64,000 nt of DNA from Nymphaea colorata (lineage: Eukaryota; Streptophyta; Magnoliopsida; Nymphaeales; Nymphaeaceae), in contig NC_045150.1 of the NCBI RefSeq assembly GCF_008831285.2, positions 13,251,868 to 13,315,867 of the forward strand, written 5' to 3'. This document shows, in pieces, positions 1-12,090 of the stretch. Numbering within the stretch: position 1 is the first letter of the stretch; each line of letters starts with the position of its first letter. The notes below the pieces were generated by a model. The model did no database searches, was not told where the DNA came from, and saw only the letters and a program-made list of their open reading frames with translations. Made by a program: the position numbers and the translations under genes.

Positions 1-116
1 AGCACTTTCTGCATAGAATGACGTCTCAGTTTGTTTTAAAACTTGTTGTTTGTTTTGAAGAAGGCCTAAGACAACAGAAGCTTGATTGGTATGTTTTGTG
101 ATGTCAAGTTTTTGTG

Positions 117-361
117 CTTGCCATGCCATGTCCCATGTAACCAGGCCTACGTGCTTTTTTTTGTGCTTTTTCATATGCTTCTTTGTGGGCTTCATTTTTT
201 TATAATCATTTGATTGTTTATCTCACAGTGAAAAGTTTGCTTGCCATGCCATGTCCCATGTAACCAGGCCTACGTGCTTTTTTTTGTGTTTTTTGATATG
301 CTTCTTTGTGGGCTTCATTTTTTATAATCATTTGATTGTTTATCTCACAGTGAAAAGTTTC
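117..361. repeat. Tandem duplication, unit about 122 bp
   Basis: Two adjacent near-identical units run from the GCTTGCCATGCCATG motif to the TCTCACAGTGAAAAGTTT motif. The corresponding place in the other duplicate (33497-33615) has only one unit, so this expansion arose after the two copies separated, or was lost from copy B. Confidence 0.85.
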
Positions 362-3300
362 CTTTTCGAGATTTGCCCCCCTTTTGAACAATAGGAGTTC
401 TACAAAGTCATCGTCACATCTATTGTGCACATGGAACTACTAGTCTATGCATTTATGCCAAATTGCAAATTTGGACTTTCTGAATGCATCTCTTTATGTG
501 AGAATGTTGAATTCAAGTTAAATTGGTGACTTCTGAACTGGTGACGAAGAGAATTCTAGCTTTAACATATCAAGGTGAGCATAGAAATTTGCATCTTGTA
601 ACTTTAGAAAGATTAAGAAAGAATAGTTGGCAATTGTCGAGCGATTTCCTTGGACACTTGGTCTTGTGAACTATCTTAGTTTACAAAAGGATTGATTGCT
701 CCTTTCACAGTACTTGTTTTGCATGATTAAAAAAGTTTGAAAAATTACCTATTAATGTTTGCAAAGTATGGCTGGTCCTCTTACAATCTACATATATTTT
801 ATGGTTTCACCTGTTTGTTTGTCATGCTCTTTGTGGACATATTTGTGTAGTTTATGATGAAGATTGACATTGTTCCTTTTATAGATTTCCAGTTGTGAAA
901 TAGAGGAGCCAAGATTTGAGTGGTGAATGGAGAGAGAGTGCCAGACCTTTGTGGAAACTTTAGAATATATCACAATGTTTGTGGAATGGGATTTGTTGGG
1001 AAAAGGAACATTTTCTTCGGTGATTCCTCCATTTTTTGTTTGTGAAGGGTCTACTTGGTTCAATTAGAGGGTTAACAGCCAAAAAACTCCTCAATTTTGG
1101 GTCTCTCTCTCTCTTTCTCCATAGTATTGGTTCCCTCTTCAGGTGAGTTCTCTTGTCATACTCAATTGTTTTTTTTCTTGTTGGAAAGGTTTCTCCTCTT
1201 AATTATTATTTTTTGATGTGCATATATGCTTCTTCTCGTTACTTGCCATGTTCATCTCTCTCTCTCTCTCTTCCCTTTCGACCAAAAATCCCATCTTTTC
1301 AACATATGGGTGCGCAGGTCTTTCAAGTGGTGAGTATTCTCTGTTATCATTTCCACTTATTGTTCAGCTTTTCGCAGGAGGTACCATTGAAATTGCTTGG
1401 GAAATGGAAGGAATCTGAATATTTAGGTGAGGTGGTCAATTTATTCCTGTTGGTGGTATTGCTTACCACTTACAGCTCCATCAAGGTGATTATTTTGTTT
1501 ATTCATTTCCATGCACTTAAATGATGTGTTTCGGTGCTGTTTTACCTATGTTTTTACAAGCAATATTATTCAAATCTAATAACTTGAAGATGCATTGCAC
1601 TCTCGACTGCCTTCTACGTGAACGTCTCATGTCCAACATCTGAATTGGTTGTCAAAAGCTAAATGCCATTTTCCTCTGTTGAAATGGCACCCACATATTT
1701 CCCTAGGGCAGTTGCCTTTTGTTGTGATCACCTTAAGACTTAGGTCTAGTAAGATTTGTTTTGAGCTTCATAAAGGTGGACCATAAACTACAGAGATACT
1801 AAAGAGATGGTATTCCCTCAAAATAATAGAAATCAGTTGTGGAACATTCACTTGAGCAGGTCACATGGGAAATCCTTGAATCCGGCAGACTTAATTGTAC
1901 AGATTTCAAAAGCTTGGCCATCAATTGCTTGCAACAGTTTGGTCATTATGGAGTCCTGACCTTCTGATTTAAAGTTCTTGGTCCACTGGAAAACATGAAA
2001 TAAAAATCCCTCTGCCAGGACAAATGACACTGTTTCTGCATGGGAGTGCCATACAGAGGCCGACTGATTTGCTTAGCATCCTATAGAATATGGCAACCCG
2101 GACTAAAGTTTAGCTAAGGTAAGCTTTGCAAGGCTGTCTTTGATTGCCTGGAAATGGTTGGCGCAGTTCCGGTTTTGGTTATTGCCTGGCTGAAAGGCCC
2201 ATCTTACTATGGAGATCATTAGTGATTTTGGGCTGGTTGGTCATGGATTAATGGTGGTTGGTATCAATTAGTTCGAGATCAGATTATGGTCTCATTTTAC
2301 TCTTGGTTGAAGTCACGTCTATCTATCTATCTTTTAATTGCTGAACGCCCCGTTGATTCACTGATCTGTCCTGAAATTAAAGGGACCCTCTTTGAAGTTT
2401 GTGCCTTTTCAAATTAGAGATACCATATGTCGAACCTTTGGGAATCCAATTAAATAGTCAGATTGAGCTCGGTTTTTTTAAGCTAGCTCATTAAGAAGGT
2501 AAACACTCCAGCTCCAACATGGTGGTACTGAACATGATCATTAGGAAATTTTATTTGCTGGTGCACACATTTGCTTAATGTGCTTGTGTTGGCCTTTTTC
2601 TGTCAAACCTAAAGAGGCCCAACACCAAGCTCATTAAGCATGTGCAAGCTCATTAAGCATGTGCAAGCTCATTAAGAAGGTAAATGCTCCAGCTCCAACA
2701 TGGTGGTACTGAACATGATCATTTCCTTTTTCTGTCAAACATAAAGAGGCCCAACACCAAGCTCATTAAGCATTCTGCCAAGGGCACCTTTCTGTGAAGA
2801 CTTCTCAAAGGGAACTGTTGTGATATTTCTGTTTGGTATTGTATGATAAAAAAAAAAAAGGATGGAAAAAGAAAACTGTTTGTTATGCATTAACACGACT
2901 GAAGTGTTGTCACATGCTGTTGTTCATTGTTCCCCAAGAGAGCATTTGGTTTATCTGCAATCTCTTCTACATTTCATCATGCCCTTTTGGATGAAGAATC
3001 CTGATTATGACTGAGTTGCTTTTCATGAATTTCACATTCTGCTTACTTGTGGGTTGCATTCTCTTGCATCTTTCTAAAAGAACATAAAATTTTCTGCTTT
3101 TGGCTCCTACATCGATAAGTTCATGTCTTCCATCTTCAAATCGTATACCTCATCCTCTATTTTTTCTCTCCAGAAATTACACTAGATGTGCAATGGTGCT
3201 ATATTGGCCATGCAATGTGCACTAGAGCAGGTGTTTAATGGTGCTCTACAAAAATTGTCTTTTGGACATTTTAGGTGTGACGCCACAATTTGGCCTCTGT

Positions 3301-4367
3301 GGGCAACTGCTCACACAGACCTGTTGGTCCTGAAGTAAGAACGAGGCTCGACTCAGTCCAGCCTTCTTCTCTTGGCCCGTCACTCGGTAATTAACAACTG
3401 GGTCTTAATGCTCTTTAGTTGAACATTTATCTCCACCAATGCCCCAACTTTTTTGAGATGCACCATCACTATTCAACCAGATCTTATATGCAGAAATTCT
3501 TGCCTCTATACCTATTTCCAACCGACACCCCAACTCACACCTAAGTCAGTTTTTGAACCAGCGGCGAGATCCAAACATGAGGGAGATGACCTTGTAATTA
3601 GTTTTTGGAGTGAATCATCTTTAGATTAGTTAGGCATTGATAGTGAATTAGAAGGGCAATCCTCTTTTCCACTGCATGAGGTCTTCTGTCAAAATAGAAA
3701 CATTGGCTTGGGCAGTGATGAGGCTGAACTTAGTCTCTACTGTTTTGGGCTACATCTATTGCTAGTTGATCTGGTCAATCATAAACCGCGGACCCCCATT
3801 TTGGGCATTTGGTAGTAGGAATTGTTTTGTTCTTTATAATTAAAAATTGGTATCATGGTATAAGGCCGGCCGATCGAAATCGAGCTTGACCCGGCTCCGC
3901 CTGAGGTCTGATTTTATACAAAATATATAATAACAAAATGTATATAAATATTTTTTAATTTAATAATATGCATTTTATTATTTCACATACAATTTATATT
4001 CAAATTTTCTTTTATAATTTAAAAAATATTTAAAACGTATTCCCATGGCTTAATGTATCAAGCCAGTTCTATCCCACATCCTAGTTCCCAATGTATGTTA
4101 CTCCTAATTAACTGCCGGTATCTGAATCCCAATTTAACCTACCAGGCATGTTTTCTTTACTTTAAATATGTGGTCACCTTTATGCATTCTTTGTTCAATT
4201 CTAAAATAAAAAAATAACCTCCTGTGACTTTTTGGAAACCCATTTGGACTACATAAATAGAAAGGATGATTTTAAAAAAATGATATCAAATGCCCTCTTT
4301 AATTATTCTCCATTCCTACGGGCTTCCCTATAACAGACATTCTGAAATTCCAACTTTAGTATAAACT

Positions 4368-4464
4368 ATTTATGTTTTTAAGTTACAGCATATATAATAC
4401 AAGTATACAACCACGTATTTATGTTTTTAATTTACAGCATATATAATACAAGTATACAACCACG
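4368..4464. repeat. Tandem duplication, unit about 48 bp
   Basis: A 48-bp unit containing GCATATATAATACAAGTATA occurs twice in tandem. Copy B (around 37425-37465) has it once. It lies directly before the terminus of a small hAT-like element. Confidence 0.75.
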
Positions 4465-4615
4465 GAGCCAGGGAGGCCACCTTGGCCCCAACTGATTTTT
4501 TTTTAATTTAAATTTACGTGTAAAGTTTAGAAGATTTTTTATATAAATATTAAAAAAAATGATATTTAAGCCTGTTTCAAAATTTAAAAACTTTAATTCG
4601 GCCCCGCCCCTGCCC
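4465..4615. mobile_element. Small hAT-type non-autonomous element, left terminus damaged
   Basis: The left side reads CGGAGCCAGGGAGGCCACC and the right side ends in CCCCGCCCCTG, the reverse complement of CAGGGGCGGGG. The other duplicate keeps the fuller left end CAGGGGCGGAGCCAGG at 37467. These ends match the CAGGGGCGGAG terminus of the 6.2-kb hAT element at 53707-59871. I could not define a clean TSD. Confidence 0.55.
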
Positions 4616-4860
4616 CTCACTGCAACCATATTGTTATGAGAGTTTGATTTCTTTGATCATTTGTTCGATCAGTAATCTGCATGGGATGGTGATATATGAA
4701 GACATGGTGATATATGAAGATGTATATATAATGTATGGTTATATATTATTATTTGGTTCCAGTTATATATAATATATGGTTCCAATAAATGGAAATTTGA
4801 TACAGTAAGCAGGAACACCTTGTGGTTTCAGTGTGCTTGATGCTGGATTGATCATTTTAG

Positions 4861-7250
4861 GGCTGTACACTATGCTGTGGGGCAAAGGAAAAGAGGAGAA
4901 GGAACTTGTCCAGCTTCAGGCACACAGGTCTGCTGGAGAAGCAACTAATTTGCGCTCGAACCCAGCAAGTGCTGGTGCGGATCAAGTGCCAGAGCCGGCA
5001 TAAAAGAAGATCAGATTGTTCAGTTGTAGCTAATTGAGTCAGGAGCTTGCAGCTCTCACAGCCAGTTTTTCCATGCACTTAGGAATAGTCCAGCATTAAG
5101 CATTACCATGTAAGAAAATTTTGCAAAACAAGAGTCCTAAATGAGCCAATATCTTGTTTGCTTCTCAAAAGACTGAAATACTTCTCGAAAGAAGCAAGTG
5201 TTCATTAATTATTGAAAAACAGACCTACATATCTCGTACATATACATATATGTGTATAATTGGAAGTAGTCTCATATTATAACCAGTAATTTCTACACTA
5301 TTCTTGAGGAGGTTAGTAGAGCAGGGCTATGTAGGCAGCTAGTTTTCATTTTCAGCTCCTATAGAATCAACTGCTTGTGCTTCAAAAGGAGGGACACTGA
5401 AAGCAAGTGCATGCATGATTTCCCAGAGAAGTATAGATCCAGGGTTGGAGCCAAGGAAGGCCCGCACGGGCCCTATCCCCACCTCAAAATTTTTTTCTTT
5501 GTCCATAGGTAAATAAACTGTGAGTGCTAGGAAGCAAAAAAGAACAGCTTTCAGTAGTTGCACATCAATTCTTTGGGGGAGCAAACCCCTCGATAAAAAT
5601 ATTAAAACTGACCCATCCATTTGCTATAATTATTTTTAGGAGGCACACCGGGCACTCGATATGGGGCTTTTTCGCCTTTTGGTAGAGCTTTTAGTTATAG
5701 TTTTCAATTCATTTGTTTAAACCGCCATTCATCTATCTGCATTTCTCTTATTCTTTTTCCAGGGCAATCGTCCTACGGAATTCATGGGGTTTCTTTTTTC
5801 TGATGATTTGGTCTCCCTTTCGCTGCCTTGGTACTTACAGGCGAGGTTGTTGGATTAATCTTAGTAACGTTTAGTTTCGGTGGGATCAGTTCAATGTAGT
5901 TAAGACCTCCAATTTTCTGAAAGCTGAGACAAATGGCTTTCACTCAAAGAAAAGAAGTGATGATTTGGGATGCGTGAAGGCTCTGTAGCCTTGCGTCTCC
6001 TCCCGCGGCTGGCGTATGCTCCTCCTTTTGCAGCTACGGTGGCCGGATCATCCCTCGCCCCCACGATTAGTCCTTAGCCCGTTTATGTCTTCAGAAATGG
6101 GGTTCTTTTCCTATCAACGGCAAATAGCTGTTGATGTAAGCGCAATGGAGTTTTCTTGACTCTGTTGATGTCACTCGGAAGGGGGTTGTCTTCGGCCAAC
6201 GCGAGCAGTGGTCGATGTAGCCAGGAAGGGGGTTTGTGATCCTCCATGAACGGATGGTAGCCCTTCTCTGTGTCTCTCCCTTCCGCTAGCAGCATTGACG
6301 CCGGAGAAACCCTTCCCGTTATGGTGGAAAAGTGTACGTTGATCTTATTACTTAAATGGTTCGAAATGTTTTATATATTTGATAACTCTCTCTTCTTTTG
6401 AATTTGCTCTTCTACTTCTGCTCCTTTAAGCAATCAAGCTATAGCATTCGGCATCAAGGTGCATCGGTTTCCAATAGGTGTGGGGGCTATATCAACCAAT
6501 TTTGTGACATGTTTATTATGATGATCTTATACAATTGATATATGGAGTCAGCAATTGTGAAAATGTTGAGACATATGGAACGAAACAGCTAAGACAGCTA
6601 ACATTAAATTTTTTTCTGTATCCAATTTTTCGAAACAGTTTCATCGTTCAAATATGTGCATGATGTGCCAATTTGATGATGCCTGCAGATTCGAAATTGG
6701 CCTAGCCTATATCAGAAATTGAGAATAGCTTTCCGCATTTTTAGATAACCATATTCCACAAGATGAAACTTTCCTTTTCATGGGCTTTGTCGTATGTATG
6801 AAAAATTCCAAATATGGTGATGGATCAGCTTGATTGAAGATGAGAAAAGGTAACGGTAGAGGCAGAAGAGCCATTCCGGAAACTACTTCAATAACGACCA
6901 CAGTGAATTGATGATGACACCTATCAAGGCCTCATATCCCAAAACGAACCTTAAAACGCTTGTAACTTTTTTGCTTTTACACCGCGAGGAAACCACACTC
7001 ACTCAGATAGACTTGTACCTTCACTTCAAAGCTTACACCTGCTTCAGCTTGCATAAAGGGTCGGAGCCCATGGACATTTAATCATGAACCATTGGCCAAT
7101 TAACTATGCCAACCATCTTACACAATTTACGTGCCTATTTGTAATATGAAAGCTGACGAACTCAGAAACTAACAAAAATTGGTTTGCTTAGTTTTATTTA
7201 GAATTAGTTGTACTCTGTCCTAATCTCTAAACACACGTTGTTAGGAATGA
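4861..7250. other. Non-coding stretch with one possible hAT terminus
   Basis: I see no gene. At 5442 the sequence CAGGGTTGGAGCCAAGG, followed by a GGCCCGCACGGGCC palindrome, resembles a hAT-type terminus of the CAGGGGCGGAG family, but the other end is not clear. The remainder (5640-7250) shows only short open frames without family resemblance. Confidence 0.4.
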
Positions 7251-7256
7251 ACATAC

Positions 7257-7575
7257 TATACAAGCTTTCCGCAGATGACAATTATTTTCCGTTTAAAAGA
7301 CTCGGAACCTATTTCTTGTTCTTTTCAAATTTGTTATTATGAATACGAGGACTGAAGAAAAGAGGAAGTCTACTATTAAATTCTCCACTGCCAATCTGAA
7401 GTTTCTCATTTCCTTGTACCAAGAAAGGCAAGAATAGAACCTGAAAAACCAGGTGAAAGAATTAGACTCTGAATGTAGAGAAGGTATTACTGTCCAATTA
7501 GAATTCCTGCTTAATGCGGAGAGTGAATTTATTCTTTAGATAAAATAAGTAACCTTATATTCTTTCCACATGTAC

Positions 7576-7611
<36 letters not shown>
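7257..7611. repeat. Direct repeat, copy 1
   Basis: About 330 bp beginning at AGCTTTCCGCAGATGACAA recurs at 7957-8272 with roughly one difference every 10-15 bases. Both copies end near an AT microsatellite or ATATATAT patch. The second copy starts exactly where a WAT1-like exon fragment is interrupted. I see no coding content. Confidence 0.8.
7574..7611. repeat. AT dinucleotide microsatellite
   Basis: Alternating AT with one C interruption. Confidence 0.9.
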
Positions 7612-7895
7612 GGTACACTTACTACATGTACTTGCCATTTGAGCAATTTTATATTTTTTAATGTTCACTTAGGAGAAACCATCTTTTTTTTCTTAAAAAC
7701 TTCATGGTTAAACTTTCCTGCCTCCAAGGTTTTGGAGAGGTATGCTTGAAGAAGAGCATACCTCAAGTCAATGTGAAGTTCTCTCGTGGACTTAGACAAA
7801 CAAGAAGCAAAAATCTTGGTAGATTTAGAGAGGGAGATCAGTAGTGATGGTTGTGGCCATTAATGGAGGTAACTGGAAGGAATAGTAGGGAGGGG

Positions 7896-7957
7896 ATGAA
7901 GGCAGTGCTGTGAGTGGTGTGGTGCATGTAATAGTTGCAGGAATGAGCATTCTTTAC
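7896..7957 (+). pseudogene. WAT1-like (EamA/MtN21) exon-1 fragment
   Basis: ATGAAGGCAGTGCTG is followed, after a one-base shift, by a frame reading VVHVIVAGMSILY. WAT1-related transporters begin with a first membrane helix of the form MVLVQVAYAGMNVLYK, so this looks like the start of such a gene. It is cut off right after SILY by the second copy of the direct repeat at 7957. WAT1 proteins are ten-helix membrane transporters; only about 20 residues remain, so this is certainly broken. Confidence 0.5.
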
Positions 7958-8272
7958 TAGCTTTCCGCAGATGACAAATATTTTCCACGTAAAAGAATCA
8001 GAGCCTATTTCTGGTTCTTTTCCAATTTGTTAAATACGAGGACCGGAGAAAAGAGAAAGTCTACTATTAAATTCTCCAATGTCAATGTGAAGTTTCTCAT
8101 TTCCTTTTACCAAGAAAGGAAAGAATAGAACGTGAAAAACCAGGTGAAGGAATTGGACTGTGAATGTAGAGAAGGTATTACTGTCCAATTAGAATTCCTG
8201 CTTGATATGAAGAGTGAATTTATTCTTTAGATAAAATAAGTAACCTGATATTCTTTCGGCATGTACCTACTG
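7957..8272. repeat. Direct repeat, copy 2
   Basis: Partner of 7257-7611, separated by about 345 bp. Its left boundary abuts the truncated WAT1-like fragment, so the insertion or duplication that made it broke that fragment. Confidence 0.8.
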
Positions 8273-8940
8273 CTACATACATATATATATACATATAATT
8301 TGATTGCAACATGTACGTCAATTGGAAAGTTTTTAACGCCTGCTCGTTCCTGATTAATCTCCAAATGTACAGAACTGACTTACCATGGCTTTACCACTCT
8401 TAGAACAATAAATGCAAACACGTTAGAGGGATGGTAATTAATATTAAAAGAAGTGAATTGACAAACCTGTAAGTTCAATATCTGTTTTGCAAAAGGGCTT
8501 ATTTTGATATGCAGTCCATGTTTGACAAACCTGTAAGTTCAAGATGGATGGAGGATTCAGCTCACATATTATATATATATATGAAAGAAAATTTCCATTT
8601 AGTGAGACCAATTATGAGGCCTAAGTAGAGACTTAAATGAGAGAAAGGAGGAAAGAAGGCATACCAGGCATGCCTCACCTACTCTCTCTCACACACTCTC
8701 TCTATGATCTATAAATGTGACCCCGTATGACTTATTTTTCATCTCATTTCAGTGCTGATTTTGAGATTGGCAGCCTCAGCCTGTTCCCAGATTCTTTTCT
8801 CTGCAATATTGTTGGTGAAAAGAAGGCAGAAAGAAAGGGATAATTCAAGGGGGAGAGAGAGAGAGAGAGAGTTGTCAAATATATATTATGGAGGAGGGAT
8901 CAAATAATAATGAAAATTTATTACAGTAGGAGGAGAAGGG
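8273..8940. other. AT-rich non-coding stretch with GA microsatellite
   Basis: It contains AT runs (8278-8300, 8569-8582) and a GA run at about 8854-8872. No gene is recognised. Confidence 0.5.
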
Positions 8941-8954
8941 TGGAATGGATGAAG

Positions 8955-9071
8955 GTGAAGCTGTGCATGGTGGTGGTGCAGGTGGCATCAGCAGGGATGC
9001 CCATCCTCTACAAGATCTCTGTATACCAAGGGATGAGCCTCCGAGTCTTCATCGCACATCCTACTGCTTAA
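8955..9071 (+). pseudogene. WAT1-like (EamA/MtN21) exon-1 fragment
   Basis: The frame reads KLCMVVVQVASAGMPILYK and then VYQGMSLRVFIAH, ending in a TAA at 9069. Plant WAT1-related proteins start with the same sequence pattern (MVLVQVAxAGxNVLYK followed by NDGMSLRVLIAYR), which covers the first transmembrane helix. The family's usual next segment (YRFLFATAF) is lost. A second fragment of the same exon lies in opposite orientation at 9190-9290. WAT1 family members export auxin or other small molecules at membranes; this copy is non-functional. Confidence 0.65.
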
Positions 9072-9189
9072 GAGATCGAATATATCCAATTTTCTTTCAA
9101 TTGGTACAAGTTCTCATTTTTTTTCCCTTTGTAAAAAGAAGAAAAAGGCAAGAGAGCAGAGGAGGGTAACCCAAAAAATGTAGCGGTAA

Positions 9190-9290
9190 GTGATGAGGAC
9201 TCAAGGCTCATCCCTCGGTCTACGGAGGTCTTGTAGAAGATGGTCATCCCTGCTAACGCCACCTGACCACCTCCATGCATGCCACCACCT
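9190..9290 (-). pseudogene. WAT1-like exon-1 fragment, inverted copy
   Basis: On the minus strand the frame reads QVALAGMTIFYK and then VDRGMSLES, the same exon as at 8955-9071. Reverse-complementing it aligns about 95 bases with the plus copy at roughly 80% identity by eye. The pair forms an inverted repeat with a loop of about 120 bases. No downstream WAT1 exons are seen on either strand. Confidence 0.6.
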
Positions 9291-9559
9291 TCGTCCCTTC
9301 CACCCTTATCCCTCCTATTGTTATAATTTTCCTTATTATTTGATCCCTTTGCTTCTTTGGCTTTCAAATTTGTTGAGGCCTCAACATAGTTTTTCTTCTT
9401 TGCAAACTCGAATACTTGGTACTCAATTGTCATATGTGGGTACGAGAAGCATTGGGTGCACAATAAGTTTTTGCATGTCCTCTGCATAGATTGTGGTAGT
9501 ATTCATGTTGTGATAGTATTCATGTTGTGATATGCTGAGGATAGATCATCCATCAAGAA

Positions 9560-11520
9560 ATGGTTTGCAGGATTTCCTTTCATCTCTATGGGTGCCCATT
9601 TGACACACTAATGCAATGTGGAAGAACTGCATTTACAGCATGGATCATGGTCCGCCAAGCAACAAGTTAAAGGAGGATTCTATATCTAGCATGTGAAATA
9701 AAACCCAATGATGTGTCTCAGAGATATTCCAATTGAGACACAAACTATTCAAGATTGTCCCAATCCATCATATCCATGAATGAAAATTGATGAATGAGTA
9801 TAATCAACTTGCCTTGTGCCCAATGTAGGAGTTGTCTGTTGTGGATAAATGTTCAGGCTGGCTCATCCATCAATTAAGACATGGGAAACTCTGACACTCA
9901 TTGTTTCAACCACTATGTGCAAGATATCATTATGCAATGTGCCTTCGTTTGGTATATCTTCATCACAAAATGTGATTGGACCATTTTCATATTGTTCAAA
10001 AGTCCATTCATCTCTCCAATTAGGGCTAAATCTTTCCCTTTTGACTTGGGGTAGGGAGTCTAATTCCTGAATGTGACTTCCAAAGGTTTTATATCCCATA
10101 TCTGCGATCCTTAATCAACCTTTGTTTGAATATTTTATTTGCTCGGTCTGGCTTGTTCATTGATGGATCCTTTGTCATAATTGGAAAGCAACTCAAAAAA
10201 AATCAGGGATGCTTTCTCCCTTTTATTTGTAACCATGACTTGATGACCTTTTGAAAATCTGATCATTGTAGATGTTTCTTTCCCATGCTTAGGAAAAGGG
10301 TTTTGAGAACGTCTAGCTGTTCACTGACTCCCTTAATTATTTCTTTGTCAACTGCATCTTGTATAATATTTTTTTAGCGCAAGGCAATCCTCTATATCAT
10401 GCCTTGGGGCACGGTGAAATTTACAAAATTGCTCTTTGTTCTTTCTTATCATTGGTGGAAGATTGTAAACTTTTGGAAAAAATAGAGTACCTCTTTCTAC
10501 CAGCTCAGTATGATTTTTTTCATAACTATTCTCTAATAGAGTAATTTTTTATCATATCTCCGTTTATGATGCTTTTTTTGGTGCCACTGTTATTACTGGC
10601 TTTGTTTCCTATTCCTTTATTCTTGGAGTAGTATGCATTTTCCTTTTTGAAGGTAGCAGCACTTACTGTAATATTTGTTGGAACATTCTAACTCATGCTG
10701 CTTTTCTTGGCATATTACTTGAATTTTACCAGGACGACAACATCAAAAGCTCTATTTTCAATTCCTGCTTCGATGCATTCTGCTCTCTCAATGAGATCGA
10801 TGAAAGATTTGATTGGATCATTATAAATAAAGCTCCTTAATGGTTGTGTCAAATTGTTGGCGATCAGCCCCAATGCATGGGACTAGGAGATTGAGTCTCT
10901 CATCTTGTTGCAAGAAGACCTCCATCTTTGAATAAAACTCTGACCTTTTCACTTGGTCTCTATTTCAGATAACACAATGTGGTGATTATTGGTGCAGTTT
11001 TCATATTTTGAATGAATCTTTCAATGAAAAGGTTGATCAGTCTGCCAAATTTTTTAGTTCCATTGGATTAATGTGCTTCTTGTACCATTGTGTTGCAATT
11101 CTTTCTAAGCTCCTTGGGAAGTATCAAAAGAGAGCTCTATGATTGTTGTGAAATCTGTAACATTCTACAAAAACATGGCCAAGTGCCTTCGGGTCTCAAT
11201 GACCGTCAAATTTGGTGAATTTCTTAGGCAAGTTCTTGATACGCTTGTCATTTTCAAAGCTTTCATAAAAGTTTTCACAGGTAAAATTTCTTTTGTTCTT
11301 GCCTTTGAGTTGAATTGCATTCAACTTCTTTTCAACTTTCTGGATCTTTGCTTTTCAGGATTCTCTCTTCTTCTTTTTCTTGGGAACTTTGGTTCTTCCT
11401 CATTACTTGATAGTAGTGTCTTTAGAAGAATTTGAGCTACTCGAAGAAGATTTCTTTGTCTTCTTCTCTTTCTTTTTGACCTTCTTTGCTTGAGCTTGCT
11501 CATCATTCAACATGATATTT
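9560..11520 (-). mobile_element. Decayed Ty3/gypsy gag-protease remnant (Tat/Ogre-like)
   Basis: Read on the minus strand, fragments in changing frames follow the order of a gag-protease region. A gag-like part near 10930-10760 reads FIQRWRSSCNKM, then FIDLIERAECIEAGIENRA. A protease-like part at 10099-9840 reads PITFCDEDIP, HIVVETMSVRVSHVLIDG, a stop, then ASLNIYP. Near 9690-9600 a segment reads SFNLLLGGP, then VNAVLPHCI. These match the TFSDEDIP / SRVLIDNGSSLN / NLLLGRPWIH pattern of Tat/Ogre-type elements. Many stops and frameshifts are present. No LTRs or reverse transcriptase were recognised, so this is an old internal fragment. Confidence 0.6.
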
Positions 11521-11648
11521 TTGGAATCTCTTGTATTCTTCATACTCTAGATCATTTGCTTCTGTCTTGGGAATTGTAGTTAAGGAGGATTCTTCTTCCT
11601 TGTCTCCCATGAAGGGATGCTCTTGTTCCATCTCAATCCTCTTTCTGC

Positions 11649-12090
11649 TATGGTGTTTGATTCATATAGACACATTTTTCCTTAATGCAGATTTAGTGCT
11701 CAGCACACCCCAACATTCTAAACAATCATCGAGTCATGTTAAATAATTTTAATGTCCTTGTTGAATTGATAACAAGTGAAAAAAGATGGCCAAAATATGC
11801 AAAGATATTGAAAAGCCCACTGCTTGCAAAAGGTACAAAAAAAACCTTCACTGACATGTACAATTAGAAAAATACCTCCACGTGAAGCCATGTGAAAGCC
11901 TTTGAAAAGTCAAATGCTTATTTGAGCCATGGGCCCAAGCAACTGTAGCAGCTCCATGATGTCGTTCTTTATTGTGAATCGACAGCTTTAATTGTGGTTG
12001 GTGACTGGTGCAGAGGCAATTGTCGAAGGCCCCTCACCATTGGCAATTATCTATGGGGAGGGTGTGCAGCTGAATTTTTTTTCTTCCACA
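11649..12090. repeat. Dispersed non-coding repeat, copy 1
   Basis: From TATGGTGTTTGATTCATA to the segment around GGCCCCTCACCATTGGC, this aligns with 13859-14323 in the same orientation. A shorter third match (GTGAAAAAAG, GGCCAAAATAT, CTTGCAAAAG, CCTTCACT) starts right after the N gap at 18483. Probably a non-autonomous transposon, but I could not define termini. Confidence 0.75.

Larger units (their letters stand above)
1..4860. repeat. Segmental duplication, copy A
   Basis: This stretch aligns in the same orientation with 33353-37886. The two agree base for base over long runs, with scattered substitutions and several large indels. The left edge is the window edge, so copy A may extend further upstream. 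Copy A has a private tandem duplication of about 122 bp (117-361). It also has about 850 bp (1635-2490) that copy B lacks, and it lacks about 300 bp that copy B keeps at 34832-35125. No convincing long coding frame is present. A short segment at 3175-3232 is flanked by CAG and GT like an exon, but its reading is uncertain. Confidence 0.9.

Noticed and set aside
1153-1524. 123-codon frame in duplication copy A, with counterpart at 34408
   Set aside because: The counterpart has a different frame structure because of indels, and the hydrophobic translation reflects T-rich DNA. No family match.
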